In this document: positions 29,604-36,601 of the stretch, piece after piece
Numbering within the stretch: the stretch's first letter is position 1
How the letters are laid out: every line of letters starts with the position of its first letter
Source of the DNA: UBA2031 sp037189985
Lineage (GTDB): Bacteria; Pseudomonadota; Gammaproteobacteria; Pseudomonadales; Moraxellaceae
Assembly: GCA_037189985.1 (NCBI GenBank)
Contig: JBBCJX010000024.1
Span: 186,001-250,000 of the forward strand
Reading direction: 5' to 3'
DNA length: 64,000 nucleotides
Notes under the pieces: model-generated
Told to the model about the DNA's origin: nothing
The model's database searches: none
What the model saw: the letters and a program-made list of their open reading frames with translations, nothing else
Program-made: the position numbers and the translations under genes

Positions 29604-30332
29604 CTACAGCCCAACTGAGAATAATACTAGAAGCCCATTCGCATCCCTAGTCTTGTATTCAATCTGAGTCCCAGCCGGTACAGTTTGACCTTCCTGTAAG
29701 CCACCACCTAGCTCTTTAATGCGCGATGTACTGGCACCAAATCCAAGATTGAAATACATTCCTGTTGGTTTCTCTCTTTCGTCAACCTTCCGCCAAGAAA
29801 GCATATATCCAAGCGCAGATCCATTTATTACAGAGTCTGAGTCACTCACATTTACAGCAAAAAATGGCCCGTGGAAAAATCTCTTGGGGCGGAAGTAAAT
29901 CTCGCCTTTCTTAATGGGCTCATTCTGCTCATTCCGTATATTATAAACAAAACATTCATCCGCAAGGCATTTCCATGTGGTGTATTGCTTGCCAAAGCTA
30001 TAATGCGCCTCAAGCCAAAACTGTGTCTTTTTTCTGCTTTCATTCTCCACAATAACGGCGTTGTTAATAATTTTAGCGCTTTCGATTGATTTTTTGGATA
30101 GGGTATTTACTCCAATTCCCACACCAAACCCAAGCCCACTGATATCTGGGGATGAAACACCTAGAGCTTTAGTCGTTATATTTTTTTCTTGGATTACACC
30201 CTCAATATCCTTCTCTTTAACAGCCTCAACTGCTTTTCCTGGGTCAGCAACCGGTTCTTCTTCAGCCTGCGCTGCTGATGTAAGCCCAATCATAGTGAGA
30301 AAGAGGAAAACAGGAATTTTTACGATTCTCAT
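29604..30332 (-). CDS. Exported protein, probably outer-membrane or surface associated
   Basis: A 242-residue protein with a clear Sec signal peptide (MRIVKIPVFLFLTMIGLTSA, cleavage near AQA-EEE). The mature part has alternating polar and apolar residues, Gly-rich turns (GLGFGVGIGVN) and ends in a hydrophobic-aromatic strand (LLVLFSVGL), as small beta-barrels do. A Cys pair (KCLADECF) may form a disulfide. AAGGA lies upstream of the ATG. AT-rich like its island neighbours. No family recognised. Confidence 0.55.
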   Translation of the reverse strand: MRIVKIPVFLFLTMIGLTSAAQAEEEPVADPGKAVEAVKEKDIEGVIQEKNITTKALGVSSPDISGLGFGVGIGVNTLSKKSIESAKIINNAVIVENESRKKTQFWLEAHYSFGKQYTTWKCLADECFVYNIRNEQNEPIKKGEIYFRPKRFFHGPFFAVNVSDSDSVINGSALGYMLSWRKVDEREKPTGMYFNLGFGASTSRIKELGGGLQEGQTVPAGTQIEYKTRDANGLLVLFSVGL

Positions 30333-30509
30333 GGCTTTTCCTTGTTGGTAAAGACTATTAAAAATCCATCGACACTAAATGCGGTAGAGCATTCCATAGC
30401 TTGTCCCCTCTCACCATTTCGGGAATTACTGAAAAGGCATGGGGAATACCTCATTCATAATCTCGTGAAGCTAACGCCATAGCTCTGAACGTTCGCCCGC
30501 TCCGCGAGC

Positions 30510-30543
30510 AAAAAGGGCTCACTGACATCAGTGGGCCCTTTTC
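30510..30543. terminator. Terminator-like hairpin
   Basis: AAAAGGGCTCACTGA pairs with TCAGTGGGCCCTTTT (one G-T wobble) around CA. Just upstream, 30493-30503 reads TCGCCCGCTCC, identical to the last part of the tRNA-Gly acceptor arm at 31376-31386. This may therefore be the former terminator of a tRNA-Gly gene that was broken up. Confidence 0.65.
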
Positions 30544-30747
30544 TATGACGACTACGGGTGCCATCCACTCGGGAATCCTTGGCCCAACATCCAAGGCATC
30601 ATCCCTACCCAATCAGCCCCAGCATCGCTATAGCCCAACAGATCGCTCAAGACGGTTAGTCGATTAGCAGGGGCAAGACCCTCATCCCCCTCAAACCGGG
30701 TAGGAATCCATCCGCCCACCTTGCGCCCGATGAGGCGACGGCACCCT

Positions 30748-30814
30748 GTCCCTACGGTCGGAAGGACTCCACCGTGGACCGAGGGTAGGGACGACCTATA
30801 GGGACGGTTTTTTT
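30748..30814 (+). ncRNA. Candidate structured RNA with alternative stems and a T-run
   Basis: GTCCCTA at 30748-30754 can pair with either of two TAGGGAC copies, at 30786-30792 or 30799-30805. The second pairing is followed at once by GG and seven T residues (30808-30814), making a terminator. The first, extended by CGGTC/GACCG, would compete with it. Mutually exclusive stems before a T-run are typical of attenuators or small-RNA ends. No downstream gene on this strand is seen, so it may be the 3' end of a small RNA. Confidence 0.35.
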
Positions 30815-31342
30815 ATGGTGAGAAAATTTTAACGGGGTCCACGACGTGACGCGGACCCTGTGACCTCCCACCCGGCACCCCATTCCAACCCAGATCGATA
30901 TATCTCTACCCAACCGGGAAAAATTCCCACGATGGTGATGGCCATGGTGGGCACGGATAGGGCGTAAGTTATTCTTTAAACAATCATTAAAATCGCTATC
31001 TGTGGCCACCGTCCGGGCGACGTCCCCCCGATTTCGTGGGCACACATTCCCGAGGATTAATACGGTAAATCAACAAGTTACCAGTAGGGATGATGAAGGG
31101 AGGATACGAGGTACGTATAAACCGCAATGAGGGATACACAGGTCAGCGGCATGTACGCACCGAGGAATTTTCCCCGAAATCGCCCATGACCGTGCCCACA
31201 TGGAACGGGTGGAAAAGGGCGTAATCCTGCGCCTTACACCGTGTCCCCAGTAGCGCCTGTGATACCAGTAATGTCCCCACTGAGGACATCCCCAGAGGGA
31301 ACTGAGGGGGATTCCTGCGAAGGTCCTGAGCTCATGTGATGC

Positions 31343-31559
31343 CTTCCCAAGCTAGAGCCGTGGGTTCGATTCCCATCGCCCGCTCCACTTTAGTCCGCTG
31401 TTAATCCACGTGTTTTCGAGGTCAGGGGATCATCGCAAGGATGGTTCCGACGTGACTGGTAAGACTTTTATGCAGACCCTGAAACGGACAGGTTCGCCGC
31501 TCCATTCCCTAACAGCCCTGCCACCCCTAATCCTCTAACACGACTGTTTCGATGGTTGG
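31343..31559 (+). repeat. Left arm of 217-bp inverted repeat (contains 3' half of tRNA-Gly)
   Basis: It matches the reverse complement of 34712-34928 with three mismatches (at 31441, 31460 and 31508). The outer 45 bases (31343-31387) are the tRNA-Gly(CCC) gene from the anticodon loop to the CCA end. The inner 172 bases have no recognised content. The SLOG-like gene ends 15 bases inside this arm. Confidence 0.97.
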
Positions 31560-31574
31560 GGCGAGTAAAACCTT

Positions 31575-32135
31575 CTAATGTGCGAAAAGCTCGTTCTGCT
31601 CGTTTCTCAGAGCCTCAATTTTTACGGATAACTTAATTTTTTCATCCGCTTTGGCTCTGGTATGTGGAGACATATACTGAACGAGTTTTTCTAGCTGAGC
31701 CACATCGCCAACATTGATAAAGATCTTTTCCTTATTGATGAATACTACAGATTTCTTTTTTTGATTTAGCAACTCAATGACATTATTAAGAGTGCCCGTG
31801 CTCTTCGTGTCCCATATCATCAATCCATAGTCAGCCACTCGCGCCATTTCAATGTCCTTGACAGTGAAGAACGCCCGAGTTCCTGTGGCATATCGTGCTT
31901 CAATGGGCTGGACCTGCCATTTTCCAACGTTGTTTCGTGGAGTAGGGCCGCTACAGAAAACGGTTGCGTGCTTTACTCCTCGCTCAACCAAATAACTCTG
32001 GATTGACATATCAACGCCATCCGCGTCGCCAACCACAACATCAAAATCAGACTCTACAATTCGGTCAATTCGCTCTTTGACCTTCTGATCTAGATGCTTG
32101 ATGCTCATCGAACCGGCAATAAATACGGTGGTCAT
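31575..32135 (-). CDS. SLOG-superfamily (YspA/DUF2493-like) putative nucleotide-binding protein
   Basis: A 186-residue protein with a Rossmann-like fold of the SLOG type (relatives: DprA, LOG, YspA, DUF2493). Supporting segments are FIAGSMSIKHLD at the start, the glycine/acid loop VVVGDADGVDMSIQSYL, and YGLMIWDTKSTGTLNNVIELL, equivalent to the ligand-loop in DUF2493-like proteins. ATG at 32135 is preferred because GGAGG lies 8 bases upstream, inside the end of the phosphoribosyltransferase gene. SLOG proteins bind or cleave nucleotides and act as sensors or effectors in several defence systems. The role here is inferred. Last gene of the operon. Confidence 0.7.
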   Translation of the reverse strand: MTTVFIAGSMSIKHLDQKVKERIDRIVESDFDVVVGDADGVDMSIQSYLVERGVKHATVFCSGPTPRNNVGKWQVQPIEARYATGTRAFFTVKDIEMARVADYGLMIWDTKSTGTLNNVIELLNQKKKSVVFINKEKIFINVGDVAQLEKLVQYMSPHTRAKADEKIKLSVKIEALRNEQNELFAH

Positions 32136-32140
32136 GACAA

Positions 32141-32722
32141 CTACCTCCAAGTTACAGCCGCAACGAATATTCGACCAATCTTCGTGTAGCTTCGCAGCGC
32201 AGCACAGGCGGCCTCCATGGAAGCGCCAGTGTGATAAAGATCATCTACCAACAAGGCATTCCAACACCCTTCGTTGGAAATGCCTTCGCGCAGGGTAAAA
32301 CTATTAGCTAACGCAGCCTGCTTTTCGGCTTTTGTACCCATATCTTTAAGCTGCTGACCATTTGCCGTCTTTGTTAATAATTCATCAAAAACCGGCTTCT
32401 GAACAATTCGTCCAAGCGCCTCGACAACTTCTGCCACAGGCTGGCGATTACGATGATTCGACGCAGGCATAGGAACGATTAAGCCAACACCGTCAAATAG
32501 AGGATATATCGACTTCGCCAGCTCTGTGGCAATAGGCTCGACCATAGTGAAGTCACCTCTGTACTTCAGCTGAAAGAGCGCCTCCCCTGCCTCACTTCGG
32601 GTTGTATCCCATACTGGATGACCGTACTCATTCTGGCCGACAAGTTCACTACGAACCGTATGTTTGTCCAGCACATACCCAGCGTCCCAGTTGCCGTCGA
32701 TTTTCCTAATGTTGATCTTCAA
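32141..32722 (-). CDS. ComF-like phosphoribosyltransferase
   Basis: A 193-residue type I phosphoribosyltransferase. The PRPP-binding loop is seen as ALLVDDLYHTGASMEAA (about residues 153-169). The ComF-like order is LKYRGDF, then LIVPMPASNHRNRQPV, then QQLKDMGTKAEKQ. The N-terminal zinc finger of true ComF is absent, and the short N-terminal region is different. The best start is TTG at 32722, preceded by GGGGAAGG. It is followed five bases later by the SLOG-like gene, and preceded by the ImmA/IrrE gene with a gap of about 58 bases. Likely acts on a nucleotide, substrate unknown. Confidence 0.72.
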   Translation of the reverse strand: MKINIRKIDGNWDAGYVLDKHTVRSELVGQNEYGHPVWDTTRSEAGEALFQLKYRGDFTMVEPIATELAKSIYPLFDGVGLIVPMPASNHRNRQPVAEVVEALGRIVQKPVFDELLTKTANGQQLKDMGTKAEKQAALANSFTLREGISNEGCWNALLVDDLYHTGASMEAACAALRSYTKIGRIFVAAVTWR

Positions 32723-32780
32723 ATGCCTTCCCCATTTTCAGGAAACTTCGATTTCCACAAATAATCCACACCAACAGTCT

Positions 32781-33863
32781 CTAGACGGAACTGAGCCTGA
32801 GGCCTTTCTTGCTACCAACTTCCCTAGAGCCTTGAGAGGTCCCAATCAAGCCGGCAACCATGTTCTCAATTTCATCCATTGGGATATTCAATTCAGCGGC
32901 AATATGGTTCTTGGTGATTCGCTCGCTCCAAAGCTCACTGAAAACCTTTCCCCATACAGCAGACTCCTCTGGATTAATTCCGTCCGGCTCGGAAACTCGA
33001 TAGCCTCTTTGAGTCATTTGGATGCAAAACGTCCGGTACTGCCAATCAGACAGCACGCCAAGCTTATGTAACCGATAGGCAAGAGCAGCAACAGACACGC
33101 GCCACCGCTGCTTCAGCAATACCAGTTGATCCAGCGATGAAACGAATGAAATACGGGAGGTAACATCATCTGCCGGCATCAAAAATGAGGAGGCAAAGTT
33201 GTTTGCTTCTGCCTCTTCCGGCCTTCCGCCCTTGCTAACGCCACCATGTCGATGGAGAACCAGATGACCAAGTTCATGTGCAGCATCAAATCTGCGATGC
33301 TCAACAGACTTGAAGGTGTTTAAGAATATGTATGGCTTCCCATTTCTCCAGCAAGAAAAGGCATCTACGTTCTTTGTGTTCTCCGCAAGCGAAAATACAC
33401 GAACCCCTTTTGCCTCAAGAAGCTTAATGATGTTGCCAACGGGCTTTTCGCCGAGCCCCCAATGACGCCGAATTGATATTGCCGCCTCAGCTGAATCCCT
33501 CTCAGTTCCGAGATCTAGAAGATCCGGTTGAGGAAGATTGAATCTGTGCTCAACCCAATCAGATAGCAAGTAGGCAAGAGAGCCTGCCGACAACGCAGAA
33601 TCTCTTTCCTTCGCGGTCATTGAGGTAAGGCTACGGAAGCTCGCAAACTCTCGATTAAGCTCATCCAAATCTCTCCCAAAGAAGAACTCACGGGGAAAAT
33701 TTAGAACTCTTGCAAAGGCGTCTACTGTCTCTGGGTCAGGTTCGTTACTTGCCGTCTCCAACCTGCTTATTGTGACATATGAAAGGCCAACGCGTTCGGC
33801 AAGTTCCTTTCCAGAAAGCCTACGACGTTTTCTAGCAAGCTTTAAGCGATTTGGATTGAACAT
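32781..33863 (-). CDS. XRE-family regulator with ImmA/IrrE metallopeptidase domain
   Basis: A 360-residue protein. Residues 1-60 form an XRE helix-turn-helix (GKELAERVGLSYVTISRLE). A linker follows, then an ImmA/IrrE zinc peptidase domain with HELGHLVLH (about residues 196-204) and the downstream acid in EAEANNFASSFLMP. Such proteins cut or bind repressors and antitoxins, and they occur as regulators of mobile elements and as antitoxin partners (for example RosmerTA-like pairs). It starts three bases after the preceding gene's stop codon, so the two are tightly coupled. Probably controls the operon through the palindrome upstream of it. Confidence 0.9.
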   Translation of the reverse strand: MFNPNRLKLARKRRRLSGKELAERVGLSYVTISRLETASNEPDPETVDAFARVLNFPREFFFGRDLDELNREFASFRSLTSMTAKERDSALSAGSLAYLLSDWVEHRFNLPQPDLLDLGTERDSAEAAISIRRHWGLGEKPVGNIIKLLEAKGVRVFSLAENTKNVDAFSCWRNGKPYIFLNTFKSVEHRRFDAAHELGHLVLHRHGGVSKGGRPEEAEANNFASSFLMPADDVTSRISFVSSLDQLVLLKQRWRVSVAALAYRLHKLGVLSDWQYRTFCIQMTQRGYRVSEPDGINPEESAVWGKVFSELWSERITKNHIAAELNIPMDEIENMVAGLIGTSQGSREVGSKKGLRLSSV

Positions 33864-33866
33864 CTC

Positions 33867-34532
33867 TTACTTTCTGGTTACTTCAACTTCAAAGTCGTCA
33901 ATATCATCATCACCGTCTTGCTTGACACTCGCCAAGCCGCCCCATTCACCCTTCTGGACAATAAGTACTCTTTCCTCAAAGTCTTTAAATTGTTTGGCTT
34001 CAATCGAGCGCGGGCGACACAGCTCTGCACGTACGTCATCGCCATACTCGCCCTCGACAGAAACACAGAAATACCAAACCGCCATGCTATCTAGCGCAGT
34101 TAAGTGTGCCAGCGTCTGCGCTTCCTCCTGCTCCCACTCCGGGAAAAGAAGGATTTGAGCTGTATTAACAATGCGTGCGCTGCCATTGCCTTTGTCCGAT
34201 ATGGCCTTGGGGCCCTTTAGTGGATCAGCAGCCCGCTCAACGTTCTGGTAGATCACCCGGATGCCAAGTTTTTTGTTGATCGTAGACTCAATGTTGTCTG
34301 TCCGATCAATTTCCCATCCCTCTTTTGCGAGCAACGTTTGGCGCAACGCTCTATTACCATAGATGTACGCTAACTGCCCCGGAGCACTGATGGGGTCAAT
34401 GGAAATAGACTCATTTCGTGCCGATGCAACCTTGTGAGCTATGGTCAGGCACTCTGCCTTTGTAAGGCCCAGCAGGCTCTCCAGTCTGGATACGACATCG
34501 GGCAGATCTTTGATCAGTTTTGTAGGCCGCAT
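33867..34532 (-). CDS. First gene of the cassette operon, unknown protein
   Basis: A 221-residue soluble, acidic protein I do not recognise. It has a hydrophobic-aromatic core (TALDSMAVWYFCVSVEG) and an acidic tail (DGDDDIDDFEVEVTRK). ATG at 34532 with GGGAC about 7 bases upstream is preferred to a TTG farther up that would overlap the promoter. It is coupled to the XRE-ImmA/IrrE gene, the arrangement seen for toxin plus ImmA-type antitoxin or effector plus sensor pairs, so it may be the effector. That is inference only. Confidence 0.6.
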   Translation of the reverse strand: MRPTKLIKDLPDVVSRLESLLGLTKAECLTIAHKVASARNESISIDPISAPGQLAYIYGNRALRQTLLAKEGWEIDRTDNIESTINKKLGIRVIYQNVERAADPLKGPKAISDKGNGSARIVNTAQILLFPEWEQEEAQTLAHLTALDSMAVWYFCVSVEGEYGDDVRAELCRPRSIEAKQFKDFEERVLIVQKGEWGGLASVKQDGDDDIDDFEVEVTRK

Positions 34533-34541
34533 CAGGCAGTC

Positions 34542-34593
34542 CCATGTTAATTTCCGGGACCTCAAATGTGGACCTTTTTTTTAACATGGTCAA
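34542..34593 (-). promoter_or_regulatory. Promoter and operator-like palindrome of the cassette operon
   Basis: On the minus strand TTGACC (34588-34593) is followed after 17 bases by a weak -10, CACATT (34565-34570). A perfect 9-bp inverted repeat (CCATGTTAA at 34542-34550, TTAACATGG at 34581-34589) has one arm touching the -35 and the other between promoter and start codon. This fits autoregulation by the XRE protein. Confidence 0.5.
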
Positions 34594-34711
34594 GTGCGGT
34601 ATTGCCCAAACCGGGCATTCGATTCGATGCCCCAAAGATAGGCTGGTAGCAGCGGTAAGTAGTCCACCCGCCATGACGCTCATACTGTTGGGGAGGATTA
34701 AGCCCACTAGG

Positions 34712-34928
34712 CCAACCATCGAAACAGTCGTGTTAGAGGATTAGGGGTGGCAGGGCTGTTAGAGAATGGAGCGGCGAACCTGTCCGTTTCAGGGTCTGCA
34801 TAAAAGTCTTCCCAGTCACGTCGGAACCAACCTTGCGATGATCCCCTGACCTCGAAAACACGTGGATTAACAGCGGACTAAAGTGGAGCGGGCGATGGGA
34901 ATCGAACCCACGGCTCTAGCTTGGGAAG
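34712..34928 (-). repeat. Right arm of 217-bp inverted repeat (overlaps tRNA-Gly 3' half)
   Basis: Reverse complement of 31343-31559 with 214 of 217 bases identical. The arm ends inside the anticodon loop of the complete tRNA-Gly gene, so only the 5' half of the tRNA lies outside the repeat. The span between the arms is 3152 bases and holds only the four-gene operon and its control region. Confidence 0.97.
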
Positions 34929-34957
34929 CTAGGGTATTACCATTATACGACGCCCGC
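34884..34957 (-). tRNA. tRNA-Gly, anticodon CCC
   Basis: Reading on the minus strand: acceptor GCGGGCG pairs with CGCCCGC, discriminator T, encoded CCA. D-arm GTAT/ATAC, anticodon stem CTAGC/GCTAG around loop TTCCCAA (anticodon CCC), T-arm with TTCGATT. Length is 74 bases, normal for tRNA-Gly. It reads GGG codons. Its 3' half is duplicated in inverted orientation at 31343-31387. Confidence 0.96.
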
Positions 34958-34997
34958 TTTGGCACCCGGGCAGAGCTGCCGGACACAAGCAGGGGCG

Positions 34998-35027
34998 ATT
35001 GTAGGCTGGCAAAGGGTCAAAGGTAAA
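34998..35027 (-). promoter_or_regulatory. Promoter of tRNA-Gly
   Basis: On the minus strand TTTACC (-35, 35022-35027) is separated by 18 bases from TACAAT (-10, 34998-35003). The expected start lies about 30 bases before the tRNA 5' end. Confidence 0.55.
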
Positions 35028-35253
35028 ACTGTGGCAGACCCTGCCCGGAGCGCACGACCGGGAATCTGATACCAACAAAACACAACTCTCCCTCAACAAA
35101 TCTTCCCCTGTTCACTTACGGAGAAAACCACGCTTCCTGCCTAGGGTTTCGGCAGGCCGCGCTGCATCTCCGTTGTCAGCCTCTTGTGCATTACTGCAGC
35201 GGACATGCAGCGGCGGCTAACAAAAAAAGGGATAACAAACAGAGGGAACCCTG

Positions 35254-36588
35254 ATGCCTGCCCATTCCTGCACTGCCCGGCTGCTGGCCGGCGCGTTGTC
35301 ACTCGCTTCTGCTCCTGTTTTTGCCGCCATGGGCAATATCGCCACCACCTACGGTCTTTTGCCGGGGGATGTGGCCTCGGCGCAGGGGCTTTCACTCTTT
35401 AATCCTGATGCTTCGGCGGTCTATTACAACCCGTCCTATCTGGTGGCCGACCCGCGCGGCGAGCTGACCGGTGGCCTGTTGTATGCAGACCATGCCATCG
35501 ATGCCAACAGCCTGGGGGGTACGGCACCCCTGATCCGGCAGGGAGACGAGTTACCGGTCGATCCCAGCAAGCAGGTATTGCTGGGGCTGAAAACCAATCT
35601 CAGCTCGCTCACGCGTGCCGAACATCCGCTCTATCTCGGCGTGATGATCGGTGTAGAGAAATACGGCCAGACCATGCTGGCGTTTGATTCCGGCACTTCG
35701 GTGCAGGGGCAGTATTTCCAGTACGGGCGCCAGCCGCTGTTTCTGGCCGTGGGTGGCGGTACCACCTTGTTCCCGGGTGTGGATGCTGGGCTCTCATTCC
35801 GCGTCACGTTACACGCGGATGCCACGCTCACATCTAACAGCAATCTGGCCGGACAGACGGAATACGAAAACCTGAGCGTGAATGCCAAGCCGGTGCTCAA
35901 GCCGATTGCCGGACTCACCATCGACTGGGGTCGCATGCTCTGCCCGGAGGGTGATTGCCTCATGAGTGGTTGGGAAACCGCCATGGCTTTTCGTGCCTAC
36001 TCCAATACGCAGACCAAGGTCACGGCCAATGCGGTGATTCCGCAAACCGTGCCAGCCCCGGGGCTGGAGCTTGCCATCAGTACGCTGGACGCTTACCAGC
36101 CCAATATTTTCACGCTGGGTGTCCAATATAAAGGCGAGCGCTTTCGTGGCGGACTCACGGCAGAGTGGCAGCAATGGTCAAAGCTGGCCGGTGAAATGCG
36201 GGACGACACCGTGCGTGACCAGGCTAATCTGGAATTCAAGGACATCGTGATTCCGCGCCTTGCCGGTGAGTTCCGCCTGAATGAAAACCTGGCGCTGACA
36301 GCAGGCCTTGCCTACCAGCCTTCTGCGCTGGAGTCTGACCGTTCGCTGGATGTGAACTATCTCGACAACAACCGCTACATCGTTGGTCTGGGGGCCAGTG
36401 CCCAGTTTAAGGACCCCTGGCTTTTTGCCTTCCCGGTGCGCCTGGATTTCGGTTACCAGTTACACCTGCTGCAGGACCGGCAGTTCCAGCTTACCAGCAG
36501 CCAGACCAACAACGGCGCTCCTTACGAAACCCTGGAAGTTGGCGGCACGGTGCATGTGTTTGTCGGCGCCATGACACTGAAGTTCTGA
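35254..36588 (+). CDS. FadL/OmpP1-type outer-membrane protein
   Basis: A 444-residue protein with a signal peptide (residues about 1-24, ending PVFAAM) and a FadL-like beta-barrel. The NPD-SAVYYNPSYL segment after the N-terminus corresponds to the conserved NPA-hatch region of OmpP1/FadL. The C-terminal strand HVFVGAMTLKF ends in Phe, as outer-membrane barrels do. GAGGGA precedes the ATG at 35254. Members take up hydrophobic substrates such as fatty acids or alkanes. It is followed 13 bases later by the Ig-like lipoprotein, with GAGGAGG overlapping its end, so the two form an operon. Confidence 0.8.
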   Translation: MPAHSCTARLLAGALSLASAPVFAAMGNIATTYGLLPGDVASAQGLSLFNPDASAVYYNPSYLVADPRGELTGGLLYADHAIDANSLGGTAPLIRQGDELPVDPSKQVLLGLKTNLSSLTRAEHPLYLGVMIGVEKYGQTMLAFDSGTSVQGQYFQYGRQPLFLAVGGGTTLFPGVDAGLSFRVTLHADATLTSNSNLAGQTEYENLSVNAKPVLKPIAGLTIDWGRMLCPEGDCLMSGWETAMAFRAYSNTQTKVTANAVIPQTVPAPGLELAISTLDAYQPNIFTLGVQYKGERFRGGLTAEWQQWSKLAGEMRDDTVRDQANLEFKDIVIPRLAGEFRLNENLALTAGLAYQPSALESDRSLDVNYLDNNRYIVGLGASAQFKDPWLFAFPVRLDFGYQLHLLQDRQFQLTSSQTNNGAPYETLEVGGTVHVFVGAMTLKF

Positions 36589-36601
36589 GGAGGTGGCCAT
36601 C

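Larger units (their letters stand above)
30333..31342. other. About 1 kb gene-free, hairpin-rich island DNA
   Basis: No credible protein gene on either strand. The stretch holds several perfect stems: a terminator-like hairpin at 30510-30543, a pair of competing stems at 30748-30814, GGGTCC/GGACCC at 30835-30858, CCCAC/GTGGG at 30926-30951, and ATGTCC/GGACAT at about 31272-31290. Base composition is intermediate between the AT-rich genes to the left and the chromosome. It may encode structured RNA, or be decayed element DNA. Confidence 0.45.

Noticed and set aside
30752..31045. Minus-strand frame in the gene-free kilobase
   Set aside because: Arg/His-rich translation typical of noncoding DNA, runs through several hairpins, no ribosome site.
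31343..34928. Classical transposon with terminal inverted repeats
   Set aside because: No transposase, the repeats include tRNA sequence, and no target-site duplication is seen around the arms.
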